From contig CALNVZ010000174.1 in NCBI GenBank assembly GCA_940671915.1, positions 78,932,205-78,996,204 of the forward strand: 64,000 nt of DNA, given 5' to 3'. A program made the translations under genes and the position numbers. This DNA is from Paracentrotus lividus. Lineage: Eukaryota; Echinodermata; Echinoidea; Camarodonta; Echinidae. The notes beneath the pieces are model-generated. The model was not told where the DNA came from. It did not search any database and saw only the letters and a program-made list of their open reading frames with translations. Shown piece by piece: positions 49,536 through 61,344 of the stretch (positions within the stretch are counted from its first letter, which is position 1; every line of letters begins with the position of its first letter).

Positions 49536-50567
49536 TTACATCTGCATATCAAGTGGTGGGGCGTTTGAGCGTAAGTTATTCGCGACGACAACGCAACAAA
49601 GGATTTTCTTAAAGACATCTTGAAAGTTAGGATGCTTGAATCCGTAGATGATCGGGTTTACTACACTGTTCATCACCACCATCAAAGCAGTGTAGAGTCC
49701 AAACACGCTTCTAGTATTATGAAGAAGCAACATTACACTTTTCGCTAGGCCACAGAACATGAAGACACAAACGACCATGAAGAGATTTTTCGTGACTTCA
49801 ACCTCTATTTTGTTGAAGGCCTTCGGCTTACGTCTATTATGTCGCACAACATGGCGCAAGATCAGTATATAAAACATTAGAGTAAACATCAAGATGATAG
49901 CAATTAAAGTTCCCACCAATGTAAAGTAATGTTTATCAAGCGCGTTTGTGTCTATTGTAAAACACAGGCCAATATATTCGGAATATCCTAATGTTCCGAG
50001 GCCGAGAATAGGTGGTAAGACCATGAAAGCGATTGATCCTATCCAGATGATCACCACAGCTATTGCGATGTTCTTTGGCGTGTAGATGCCCTGATGACCA
50101 CGGACAGACTTTGTGATGAAGTACCAGCGGACGAATGCGATGGTGACCAGGGTTAGTCCGCTACAACATATACACGTGTTCGTGACGGCTGCGACCGTTG
50201 CACAGACCACTTCATGAAGAGGATAGGTTCCTGTTTGGCTCAAGAGACCTGCAACCTGGAATGGCATGCATGAACACGTCACTAAATCGGCGAAAGCAAG
50301 ATTGACAACCAAAATGTTGGTGATCGTACGAAGCTTCTTTTCGACGACGACAGCGATGATGACTATGGAGTTACCAAACAGACCCATGACTATAAAAACA
50401 ATCAACACCGATGCAACGATTGTTCGATGATAGAAGGCTATTCTCTCTATTTCGAGGCCTAACTCAGTTTCTGGACTTGTTTCGGAATATGTCGAGTCCA
50501 TAATGTTATCGGCAAGGAGTTGTGATATGTTTTCCATAATTTCTGGTTGCTTGATAGGCCTGAACAT
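49536..50567 (-). CDS. Rhodopsin-class (class A) G-protein-coupled receptor, intronless
   Basis: A complete 343-residue seven-helix receptor for the plasma membrane. Visible marks: N-glycosylation site N13-I-S; TM1 GNSIV (N66); TM2 LAFAD (D94); disulfide cysteines C122 and C202; R147 at the cytoplasmic end of TM3; W175 in TM4; TM7 NPIIY (304-308); helix 8 with C324-C325, likely palmitoylated. Oddities: the DRY motif reads V146-R-W148, TM5 lacks its usual Pro, and CWxP in TM6 reads CGLA (272-275), so the toggle Trp and the kink Pro are missing. No Lys in TM7 fits an opsin. The overall look recalls melatonin/moody-like orphan receptors and the lineage-expanded intronless receptors of sea urchins (surreal-GPCRs). 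The ligand is unknown. The start is fixed by an in-frame TAA 30 nt upstream and G at -3. Confidence 0.93.
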   Translation of the reverse strand: MFRPIKQPEIMENISQLLADNIMDSTYSETSPETELGLEIERIAFYHRTIVASVLIVFIVMGLFGNSIVIIAVVVEKKLRTITNILVVNLAFADLVTCSCMPFQVAGLLSQTGTYPLHEVVCATVAAVTNTCICCSGLTLVTIAFVRWYFITKSVRGHQGIYTPKNIAIAVVIIWIGSIAFMVLPPILGLGTLGYSEYIGLCFTIDTNALDKHYFTLVGTLIAIILMFTLMFYILILRHVVRHNRRKPKAFNKIEVEVTKNLFMVVCVFMFCGLAKSVMLLLHNTRSVFGLYTALMVVMNSVVNPIIYGFKHPNFQDVFKKILCCVVVANNLRSNAPPLDMQM

Positions 50568-50621
50568 ATCGATGGCAATATCGAGACAAATATGTTATTT
50601 CCAAATTGAACTGTCACAAGA

Positions 50622-50627
50622 TTTATA
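50622..50627 (-). promoter_or_regulatory. TATA-like box upstream of the GPCR
   Basis: TATAAA on the minus strand, 55 bp before the ATG. A start site about 30 bp downstream would leave a very short 5' UTR. Single short motif in AT-rich DNA, so only suggestive. Confidence 0.3.
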
Positions 50628-50699
50628 CTGTTCCCGGTTTGCTAATGCGACCTGTATAGAAGCCTCTCTACTTGACACCATTGACTCTTCCTATCTAAC

Positions 50700-53600
50700 G
50701 TCTATGGTGACGTATTCAAAATGATGATTGGGCACTTTTTCATTGTTTCAGCTTCATACTATACTGCTATATTAGCTCATGCAGCTAAAAGACATACATT
50801 TATTATTAATTTCTTAATGTAACTATCATGACACGTTTGCAGATTCTGAAAAATTCACTCATCAATCTTGCTCAATGGAGCATACCAACGCTGCCTTTTA
50901 AAATAATGAAATTTTCAGCTACCAATGGCAGGAGGCCAAATGATACGTCTGATGGTTTTTCCCTCTCTCTTCTATTTTAATTTTTTAAAAAAATTGTCGA
51001 AGACATACATATCATGCTAATTTTGATAAGTCAACCTATTTTAAAAGGTTTGTCTGACGGAATAATTTCTCGTATGCCCTATTTTGTTTTAAGCCTACAA
51101 TAATTGAACATTTCGTAAGTAAGTATCAAAAGTGGTGGGCATACCACCTAACCGTTATCAAACTGATTGGTCAGCCCAAATGCATAAACCTCTTTTATTT
51201 CTTTGATGTGGCAGCAAAATGGCAGCAAGATTTTTTTTTTTTTTTTTTGTTTTTGTTTTTTTTTGCAATTGTGTAGGTTTTTCTAACGACATCATCCACT
51301 GATATTAAATAATTAGCCAATTTGGTATGAAGCCAATTTAATCCGCGTTTTTTGTTCAATAATAACGAAAGGCCAAATCGGATATTATACCAGCCAAGAG
51401 AGAGATTGCAATTGGCTGCAATTGGGGTTTATGATTCATACAGTAATTTATGATTTCATAAATAATTTTATCCCCGCTTTGTCTATTTATATTTTATAAT
51501 AAGATATTATTCCAATAGTTTCATTTCAAAATCAAGTCGCAGAGTTTGCCTAGGACATGTAGGAATTAAATCCAGTGGCGGATCAAGGCGGGGCACAAAA
51601 AAAATGTGTGCCCCCTTATTATTTTTTTAAACACACATTGAGCATAAATTTAATCCAAGAAATTATTCTAATCTGCCCCCTCTATTTCAATATTTACCGT
51701 TTGCGCCCCTCTATTTTCTAATCCTGGATCTGCGGCAGCAAATATGTTTTCACTATTAATCCCCTTCATTCCGTATAATTGCCATCATATCATGCATTTG
51801 AATAATTGGTTTCAGCTATTTACCCTTTTGAATTTATTCGCATGGGTTATTCATGCACATCGCACTTTAATACGAAGTAAAAACCATTTCACAACCAATG
51901 GTGAAATGTTATGTTTGTAAGGGAGGGGGGTGGTCACACCCTACCATACCCACTTCTGTCGACATGTGTCATTTTAGGCTCGGGTAACATGGTTAATTAT
52001 TTGTATACTACAACGGCTGTCCTCAATAAAGCTATATAATAACTATATGAAATCAATATAATTTCGTCCGTGGTTCATTTCCTAAGGACTACTGAATACA
52101 GCTTTTCTAAATTTCCTTTTAAAAAGACAATAGCCTATGCATTGGGGATTTGATAATTTCGTCATCTCTAATCTGTAAATTTATTAATTTGTATTGTCAT
52201 TGACCCACTTAGCTGCAATATTCGAACTACTTAGTTTTATAAAACAAAAACAACAAAAAATTGTTCTATATATCACTGCAAATTATTCAACACAACATAA
52301 AAGGCATGTGTGGGAGCAAGTTGATCTTCCAAAATGCTCTCGATGACCCATTTAATTCAGCCTTGTCCTGTACACGAACTCTATTTCTATATGAATTTCT
52401 TTTATATATTACTTAATATTTTTTTACAAGTGTTCTCTCCCCCTTCCACACCACTCCCCGTGATCACACACCCCCTTCTCTCTCTCTCTATCTCTCTCCC
52501 TCTCCGAATCATTTATATACCACACTTCTAAGTTTCTAACTGCTGCGTAAGAACACTCTGTATGCCATGTCCCTTTTCTGCAGGCAGTATTTAGATTTTA
52601 TACTTATACCTTGCCGTATCTTGTATCATTCTATGAAATTCTAAATATGACAATAATCCTTCTTAAATCCTTATTCTGTCTTGTCTCCTTTGTATTTCTG
52701 CTAAAATTGAGAAAAGGTGGCCTGTATCCCTACCGTATCTGTTTTGTTATTCAGTTCGAATTTTGAAACAGTTGCTCGTCGTATTCCCACTGTATCTTCT
52801 TACCCACATGCATATCCGCTCACGTTTTTAAACGCTGTTACCCCGATCTAATGTGTCGTGCTGTTTTGAGATGTAGTCGGGTTTGGATAAAAAGTGGATA
52901 CATTTTTTTTTAAGAGGTGATGGGGGGAGGAATCGCATTGTTATTTCAAAAAGAATGCTTTCACCCCCAATATTCAGATAATATGATAATAAACATTATG
53001 GATTCGTTATCTCATTAAGAGTTTTGTTTGAAGATAAATGCCCGCGATTTAGATTTAAATATTATATTCGAAGGGCTCACACCCTACTCCATCTCTTTGC
53101 TACGCCACAAGAAAAGAGGAGGGTGTTGGGGGGTGGCTGTCTGCTGATGATTTTGATTATTCAGGGCACGACTTCCAATATCATTTCGGCGGTTTACGCA
53201 TTTCGGCATACAACTTCCAGAAAGCAAAGACTACTTGTTTGTTTTGTGTATTTAAGACCCTGCTGTGATAACTGATGGGGTTTTAGGGAACGCGGTCGAA
53301 GTCGGATTCTGTGTCTGTTTCAAAAATTGTAATCTCTGAGAAATATTATTTCAGAAAGACGGCTTTGTTTGATGAACTGAACACAAGGCAAAATCCTATT
53401 TGCACCTCTCGACCGCAAATATACAGTATCTTTCAATCTATGACTTTTAGGCAGTCATCTCTATAGAGCCGTTGTGTAAATACGGTGATATTTTCTTCGA
53501 AGTGGTGTGTTTCTGAATAACATGGATTTATCCAATAGTCATGTTTTAGAAGCTTAATTGATGTTGATGCTAATTTAATCTGTTCATTCATCATTTTGTG

Positions 53601-53820
53601 AGTTTTTTTTTCTCATGACACTCCAAACAATTTATCCGATTGTTCCCGATATGTTATGTTATTCCCCCTGGCATCAATGAAAACCGTGTTAGTTTGTTTG
53701 CCATCCTCTTCATACATTTCAATCACCCTTCGGTTTCATCTGCGCAACTTACATCTCGTCATATCACGTGATCATATTAAGCAACGGTGACACGACATTT
53801 TCTCCTGTTAACAATTGATC
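50700..53820. other. Non-coding stretch, no supported exon
   Basis: Poly-T at 51231-51248 and T/G-rich sequence to 51264; otherwise ordinary AT-rich sequence. Confidence 0.45.
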
Positions 53821-53821
53821 T

Positions 53822-53958
53822 GGGGCCATTTCATCAAAGGACTTATCGGACATTTTATCCGACAAATTTGCTCTCAGCCAATCACATGCAAGCATTTCAG
53901 TAGCGTATAACAGTTTGTCGGAAAAAACGTCCGACGAGTCCTTTCATGAAATGCCCCC
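53822..53958. mobile_element. 137-bp fold-back MITE
   Basis: Left end GGGGCCATTTCATCAAAGGA, then CTTATCGGAC and TATCCGACAAA; right end reads the same inverted (GGGGGCATTTCATGAAAGGA, CTCGTCGGAC, TTCCGACAAA). Nearly the whole unit is TIR, with about 40 bp between the arms. No coding capacity. Confidence 0.85.
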
Positions 53959-53984
53959 TGACTTTATTTCGTCTAAGATGTAGG

Positions 53985-54090
53985 GTTGGGTTTAGGGTTG
54001 CAATAGGCGTGATAGGGTTTTATGTTACGTTTAGAATTAGGTTTAGGGTAGGGTATAGTGTTAAGTCCAGGGTTTCAGTGGGTCAATCGA
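53985..54090. repeat. Degenerate TAGGGT/GGGTTT-rich stretch
   Basis: Scattered TAGGGTT, GTTTAGGG and TAGGGTA words recall telomere repeats but are irregular. A decayed interstitial telomeric repeat is possible, not shown. Confidence 0.3.
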
Positions 54091-54168
54091 ATAGTATGGA
54101 ATTTGCAGCGGAGCAATTGTCACGAAATCTAGGCAACCTACAGTCATGACCGTAGGGCCTACGTTTCA

Positions 54169-54287
54169 TCATATCACGTGATATCTATTATATCAGACAA
54201 CACACGTCTCATCATATCACGTGATCATAGACTATATCATATCACCTGATCATATCAGACAACATGCGTCCAATCATATCACATGAT
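54169..54287. repeat. Minisatellite of TCATATCACGTGAT-type units
   Basis: The 14-mer TCATATCACGTGAT occurs at 54169 and 54212, with one-base variants (CACCTG, CACATG) at 54237 and 54274, and a further exact copy at 53759. A longer ~62-bp unit (ATCAGACAACA...CATATCAC) repeats. The core ATCACGTGAT is a palindromic E-box. Confidence 0.75.
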
Positions 54288-55717
54288 CCATATCATATCA
54301 GGAAACTTGGGTCGCATCTTGTCATGTCACCTATTAAGCCACAAGCAGAATATGTTTTCCTTTGCCAGAGCCCATAAAGCTCTTTTAAAATCTGTTTTTA
54401 TGTTTGTCAGATATGACTCTTATCGGATATTCGCAGGATCTGAGACGCTAAGTTAAGCAAAATTATTGTTATAAACAATACAAATACATATCCCCTCAAA
54501 AATAATCGTATCAGTGCCAACTTGTCCGTTATGGGGCAATGCTATAGATCTATATAGTAACTGCTTTACAACAAAAATAGGATTCAAGGTTTTTCATAAA
54601 AAGTGGTTTCGGCGTCTCTAATACAAAGTGTACCAATCACATTTTATTATCATTCCTGGGATCCGTCCTTTATTAAAGGTACTTAGTATACTGAATCGTG
54701 GAGTTTGTGACGTCATGGAGGCAGAGGGCAATGTAATTGCTGGGTTTGTATGGATGTGTATATGACTTTGCGTGACTCCGCTGCCTTTAACATATGGGAT
54801 TGTACGTGAAAGTGTTGGGCAAGCGAACATAACTTGAAAAGCGTTATTCACGCAGGAAACTCCAATATTGTATCCCTTTAATGTTGCCATTCGATAGACC
54901 CGGTCGCAGCTTCGAATCGGGGTCCAAACAAAATCGATTTTTCAGGGAGAAGCCACAATGACCGCTAAACCAAATAAAACTTTCCTCGAGCATGTTGAAG
55001 GAAACTTCTGAAAGAATTCAAATCTCATCCTACTAATTTACCTTTCAATGCCCCAGTGATTTATTTACATGGGTTCTATTGCCGATATTGTTTTTCTTTA
55101 TGAGATCTCAATAACTGTTCAAGTTACTTCCTTACGTCTGTTCGTGTGTACATGAGATGATACTTGAAAATACTTCCACATGTCTGTCCGTATGAGATGA
55201 TGTGAGATGATATTAATAGATACCTATTTCTTCTTTCACCTGTCGCACCTGGGGGCTCTAAATATTTGTACGCACATGCCGCTACATATCACATACCTTT
55301 TATTGCCAGCCCGCTGTATGGTGTATACGCAACGGCATGCGATCTATGGTAGATCGTAATACACCGTGTTTATTATACTTAGAGTTAAAGTTATAATGGT
55401 CATCTGTATATTCTCCCTCATTCGATTTCACTCCAATGTTCTTTTTCTTCATCATCATCTTCTTCATTTTCTTCGTCTTCTCATTCTCTCTCTTCATCTC
55501 TCTAGCATTCTTGCCTTAATTTCTCATTCTCTCTCCCCGATTTGCTTAATCTCTATCCATCTTGCTTTCATTTCGTCCATTCGCCCTGTCTTGCCTCTTC
55601 TTCCCTTTATTTAACTTTGTCTATCGCCCTTTTCATTGCCGCATTTCAATCATATTCAAAGCCGAATAATTAATTAAGATATGCCAATCTGCCTGTCCCT
55701 GTACTCATAATACTGTG

Positions 55718-55752
55718 TTTACACTAATTACACTAATTTACACTAATTTACA
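55718..55752. repeat. TTACACTAAT-type short tandem repeat
   Basis: Three imperfect units of 9-11 bp. Confidence 0.8.
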
Positions 55753-58195
55753 AGTATATTTTCAGGGTGTCTGCACTATGATCTATAAACCAACAAATAA
55801 TTACTCGCAGGACCCCATAGCATAGGAAATAGTTTTTCACTTTAAGTAAAGGAATGTGCCCCAGTACAGACAGGTGTACAGCTGATCGCTGAAAACAAGC
55901 TAATATCTCACAGCGCACTATCATACTCATTGCACTTCTAATAATGATACATGATATGCAAGAAACACTTCTCGGGTTCTTTATACAGATATTAATAACA
56001 GAATAGCTCTGTGGGAATTCTAAATTCAATGGTTATACAAGAAAGGTACACATGACTGACACGCGTCACCCGTAGGATAAAGGGATGTTGATCAAAAAAG
56101 ATACACGGCAAGTTATTAGATGAGAGACAATAATCACAAAAGCCGATGGAGATAACAGCGGCGGTTGAAAGTTCAGCTTCTGAAAGCTATATTCGTTTTA
56201 TTTCCAACTAAACGATTTGCAAATGTAGTTGTTTACATTTTTGTTCCAGAGAGTGTATTTTCATCTACAGATGTATAATGTTTCTCGTTTTAAAAGTGTC
56301 TCACGAGTGTGCTAATCTCATGATCTAGGGTAGATATATAAATAGTTTCAAAAGAAAATATATGGCGAAAAGGAAAGGGACAGGGTTAGATTGTGTGCCA
56401 TATGGCAATTTATCAAAATTACTTTCTCTTTTCATACTTCTGCTATACTCTTCAATCATAAACACAAACATTTTCTTTCCACTTCCTTTTCCTCTCCTGC
56501 TGTACTTTTGTACCAGGGCACACAACACGTCACTTTCAGTAGGTGACGATGAAAGTACTTTGCCTGCAACGGAATATCCTACGCCACAAATCAACTTAAG
56601 ATCATGTGGCTAACTAAGATACCAACTAAACCTGTCATTTAATGGTTACTTCATTCATTTAGTGGTTATGTTAATCTAAATTGTCTCTTTTAGGTGTGGC
56701 ATTGAATTGTGTTTTGAAGAGCTGGAGACGTAATGAGTACTTCTGACGTGTGGGATTAATGTTACATGAGATGGGATTTATTAGAATGCCACACAAATGA
56801 AAAACGAGTTTTGAAAATGAGTTGAACTATAAGAAGAGTGGGAAGGTTGTCAATGAATAACGTTGATTAAGCGTTGTTCATTTACAATAGGGACTTTTTA
56901 AATTGTGTCGACGTTGAGAGGTTGAGAGGTAAAGAATGGAATATTGTGACAAATCTATTATAATTTAAATTGCTATTATTAATAATGACGGCTTCTTCTC
57001 GCGTGAGGCTCAAAACTCTTAGTAAACAAGTTGACGGGTCGACAGACCGAACTAAAAGTTGAACGCTCGCTTTTAATAGTGGGAAGATGATTTCACATTG
57101 TGTTCTCACTGCGTTTAACATTATAATTCATACTCTGGGAAAGTATTTTTTTCTGAAAGGACGGTAGAAGTGTGAGAATTTTGGTACATGCTCATTGTAC
57201 GTTCACTGGAAATAATGAGAGCTACGAAATGCCGTTGTATCTATGTAACGATCTATCAAAGACATAAATTATTCTCTCAATATTATTTAAGGCTTGTGTG
57301 ACGAGTAATCAGATAAAAAAGGGGAAGTCGTTAAAAGACTCGTGATATAGGAAGGAAGGACACACGTCTAGAAGAATAGAGAGTGACGTATTTCTATAAA
57401 CCTGTCTTCCAGGGCACGCCTGTTTATGATTCAATGTTTGGCAGGCACTTCATTTTTGTCACTTCTTCGCTATATATCATGTGAAATCATGTCGATCAAT
57501 TAGCCAAGAACTCCCAAACTGTTGTTTGCTTCATTTTCAGTGAAATGATTTTGGCAGACATGCTGGACATAAGACGGCGCACTGTAAAATATATAAAAAG
57601 GTGTTTACACGCCTTGAAATGGGTAAAAATGCTGCTCACACCGAACTCGAGGCACATGGCTTTTCCCTATAGCCGAAGGGAAAAAGATATATCACATCTA
57701 ATCCTAGGTGATAGTAATTGATCGCATTATGACATCATCATCCAATTTGATTAAATAAGTATAGTGTGTACATCGATGTGATTGCCTACTAATTAACTTC
57801 TGAGCTTGATATGTCACCCATACCATCGCCGAGATGGTTGGGCGGATCGAAAGATTAATTATGGCGTATAGAGGTGTGATGTTTGAACGCTGTAGTTGTG
57901 TGAGCAGTCGGAGGGGTCATTATTAGACCATCTGTTAAAACAAAACAAGAGGAGGATTGGGAGAAGGACGAGGAGGAGGCGGTGGATAACCAATTGGAAA
58001 GGTTAGGGTATAAGATGGGTGCAACACAGGGGAACGATATAGGGCATGAAATGTCAAGGTGGTGAAAAGGAGGAAGAGGATTAATTATGGGGGTAAAATG
58101 GGACAAACAATAAAGACAAATAGAGATCCCATAGAGGAGGAGACGACAAACTAACTAATAAAATGCAAATGAAATAAAATATATATTCAAGAAAT

Positions 58196-58236
58196 AGAAA
58201 GAGAGAGAGAGAGAAAATAGAGAGAGAGATAGAGAG

Positions 58237-58281
<45 letters not shown>

Positions 58282-58333
58282 AGGGGGAATAGAAAGAGAG
58301 AAAGAGAGAGAGAGAGAGAGCAAGAGAGAGAGA
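58196..58333. repeat. GA-rich low-complexity tract
   Basis: Long interrupted (GA)n with G-rich interruption near 58276. Confidence 0.95.
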
Positions 58334-60306
58334 TGAACGAGAAAGTAGTGTGGGGGAAAAAACGGTAAAAAGGAGATGGCGACAAACAACGCGCAAGAAA
58401 AAAATAAAAGAAATAAAATACAAATTGAAGACGTTTGTATACGTCCCATAAAGGAGGAGAGAAGGGGGACAGAAAAATAGAGCTATTTACATCTAAAGAA
58501 ATGGTGGAAAGAAATATATATCTGCACCTAAAAATCTCAATGAAATTCATGCATTCCAGACATCAGAGAAAGGTATAGGCTACCCTAATTACACATCAGA
58601 CATGTCCCACTGATGTTCTGACATGTTCAGCTGTTTGGTTATTCCCAAAATGACCGTTGGTGACTTGGCTTTTGCACCTCTGGTTTATATGATCCAAGTA
58701 TATTTCATTATCCTATTAAAAAAAACCACACCCGATTTGTACTTGTCTATTGCTTGACATTTCTTTCAGTATTCATTAAGTAAGATATTAAAATGGGAAG
58801 AACTACCCTAGTACTGAGACTTAACATTTGGGATATTGTATGTTTTATATTTTGATATCTAATGAGAATGAAATCCCCCAAAATATTTTGATTGAATTTT
58901 GTTTGTTTTGGATTCACGAATGATTTTTTTAATATCAAACTGTCCTTTTTTATATTAAAGATCAGATTTAGATGAAGATTATGATTTGTTGAGAACTACT
59001 ATAGAAAAACATGTAAACAAAAATGATACTGTGATTTGAAAGATGTCTAGTTGGCAATACATGACCATGTATATTCCCTTTTCTATCAATTCACTAAATA
59101 AAACGCAGGTGCTTATATTGACTATTGACCTCGTTTCTCAATTCTAAAACTATACCCGGTAAACAGTTCTTAGAGATTCTACAATTTGATTAAAATAATG
59201 ATCAAGAATTGGGTCAGGGCGGAAGGTAATGAACTTTTACAATGTTATTGATTTCGCTTATTCCCTACTGTATAAGCTACATAAGTGTGTCATACACAAT
59301 AATCGGTATTGAGCTGTTTAGATGGCATTATACGAGAATAATTGTTGTGATGAACTGCATAGGTAGAGTCAAGACCACTTTTCTTTCTTTTCCCCCTCTC
59401 CTTCTCTCTCTTTCTTTCTGTCTCCATTCCTCTTTATCCCTATATGTCTCCCCTCCTCATTATCTTGATAATTATATACCTTATTTTCATTTGAATTATT
59501 CAAAAGTTCAGGTTTATTGCTAATTAGAATAAAACAGATTACAAAATTGGTTCAAATACACCACTGAGAAAGTTTTTAACCTTCAAATTGAGTAACACGT
59601 ATTTCCCAAGTCGAATAACATGAATTGATGATATCAATATGTTTTAATGCATTTACCATGTGTGCACTTTAAATATTAGGCATGATGGTCATAATTATAT
59701 AATGAGTTTGTTATAGAAGATGATTAACCGCGTTTCATTTGGGCACGCTTTCTCAAGTGTATTCAAGATCAAATTCAAATATACATAATTAGGGAATTTT
59801 CAAATGTGTGGACGTGTTGTCTCTACGAAGCTGAGGGATATGCAATGGAATCTTTTGACAAAAACATATAATAATATTGGTAGTTTCTTCACACGTTACT
59901 CTCGAAACCCCTTGGTCGACAGGTTGACTTTTCAAGCTGAATTTAACTTGAAATGCTTTGTCTCAGCCAACCAGTCGAGTGGCGAGTAGCTGTTTGAATG
60001 TCACGCGCAAAAGAAGCCAACATTCTTATTTTGATCATTTATGAAAAGCTTTCGTTGTATATTTCTCAACCTTCCCCACTAAAATCCTAGTCCACTGCCT
60101 GGACTATCATGTATTTTCATATCAACACTCACAACATACACCATACAATTACATTATGTACACACTATCGTTCTGCAAGCCCATTTTGTGATGGAAAGAA
60201 AAATGGTGAGAAGTAGGATCTTTTGAGAGAGGTGAAAAAAAATCAAACAACCAGAACCTGGTATACTAAACACTCAGCTCCAGCTCCAAATTTTATTGTC
60301 TGAAAC

Positions 60307-60309
<3 letters not shown>

Positions 60310-60337
<28 letters not shown>

Positions 60338-60540
60338 GGCCTAATTGATCATGGGCCCAGCAGCAAACTGAGCAGCAGCAGATCGACGTTGCTCTATCCC
60401 TTTCTGGTTGATAAACGCCAAAAAAGGATATCAGCACCTCGCAGCTTTTAATGTATTTTGGTATGACGCGGCCTGGGTTTCGAACCCATGACCTCCCGAT
60501 TATAAGATGAACGATCTATCTACTGAGCCAACACATCAGT
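60310..60540 (-). mobile_element. tRNA-derived SINE with poly-A tail
   Basis: On the minus strand the head carries an A box TGGCTCAGTAGATAGATCG (60530-60512), a lysine-tRNA-like CTTATAATC loop, and a B box GGTTCGAAACC (60486-60476). Acceptor and anticodon stems do not pair, so it is not a functional tRNA. A ~130-bp body follows and ends TTAGGCCTA plus about 27 A (60336-60310). This head-body-tail layout is diagnostic of a SINE inserted in reverse orientation. No flanking duplication was clear. Confidence 0.75.
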
Positions 60541-60952
60541 TGACACCCATCCCCCTCTAGATCGACTTTAGCATAGGTCGATGTCGCCGTTTTGCTTCAC
60601 GCCTGAGCAGTCAAGCCGAGCCACGCATGAATACCCCGTGGACGCCATTCATATTTGCAACATATTCTTCTTGCTCGACTGGGACTCAATCAATCGTCAT
60701 TCACCGGGTATTATCAAGTGATATATTTCAATTATCATCATTCTTTAAGGCAATGATCCTTGTGTGATTAATTAGTACAAATACTACAATGAATGTAGGA
60801 CTAATCATCCACGTAGGAAACCACATTGTCGGAAGTTTTCAAAGGGCTTCAGGGTTTCAGGGGGACGGCAACTTTAAATTTAATATTTAAATGTTTGACG
60901 TGTGAATCTGTTTAAGTCATTAAACCTGGATAAAGGAAATGTTTTGTTTTAG

Positions 60953-61342
60953 TAATTGCAGGTTTATGTAATGTAATTGGAATCGTTTACTTTAAAAAAG
61001 GATTGTACCTGTTTTTTTAACTTTTGTTTTTGTTTTGTTTTTGTTTTTTTTGTTTTGTTTGTTTTGTTTTTTTTTGTGTGTTTTGTTGTTTTGTTTTTGT
61101 TTGTTGTTTGTTTGGTTTTTTTGTTTTTGTTTTGTTGTTTTGTTGTTGTTGTTGTTGTTGTTTTTTTTTTTTGGGGGGGGGCTCTTTTATCGTAACTGCT
61201 GAAGCCGTACTGGCGATATAACCAATGACCCTTTTTTAATTTTAAGTGATAAGCAACTCGACTATAACAACAAGTCTAAGTACAGTTGCCTTGGGTTATA
61301 TTGTGACTTGTTGGTTGTACTTCTTCAACATCTAATGATTGA
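60953..61342 (+). repeat. Composite repeat, order A-B
   Basis: Block A (60953-61172) starts TAATTGCAGGTTTATGTAAT and runs into a TTTTG/TTG low-complexity tract; block B (61173-61342) starts with poly-G then CTCTTTTATCGTAACTGCTG and ends CATCTAATGATT. Both blocks recur near the window end in the opposite order. Not coding. Confidence 0.8.
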
Positions 61343-61344
61343 TA

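Larger units (their letters stand above)
54290..60305. other. Non-coding stretch, no supported exon
   Basis: Contains a short TTTACACTAAT tandem (55718-55752) and the GA-rich tract. Open frames over the GA tract are low-complexity artefacts. Confidence 0.45.

Noticed and set aside
58081..58550. Ser/Leu-rich open frames of 120-130 codons
   Set aside because: Translations of the GA-rich tract.
60476..60538. Functional tRNA gene
   Set aside because: A and B boxes are good but the acceptor and anticodon stems do not pair; the poly-A tail marks it as a SINE.
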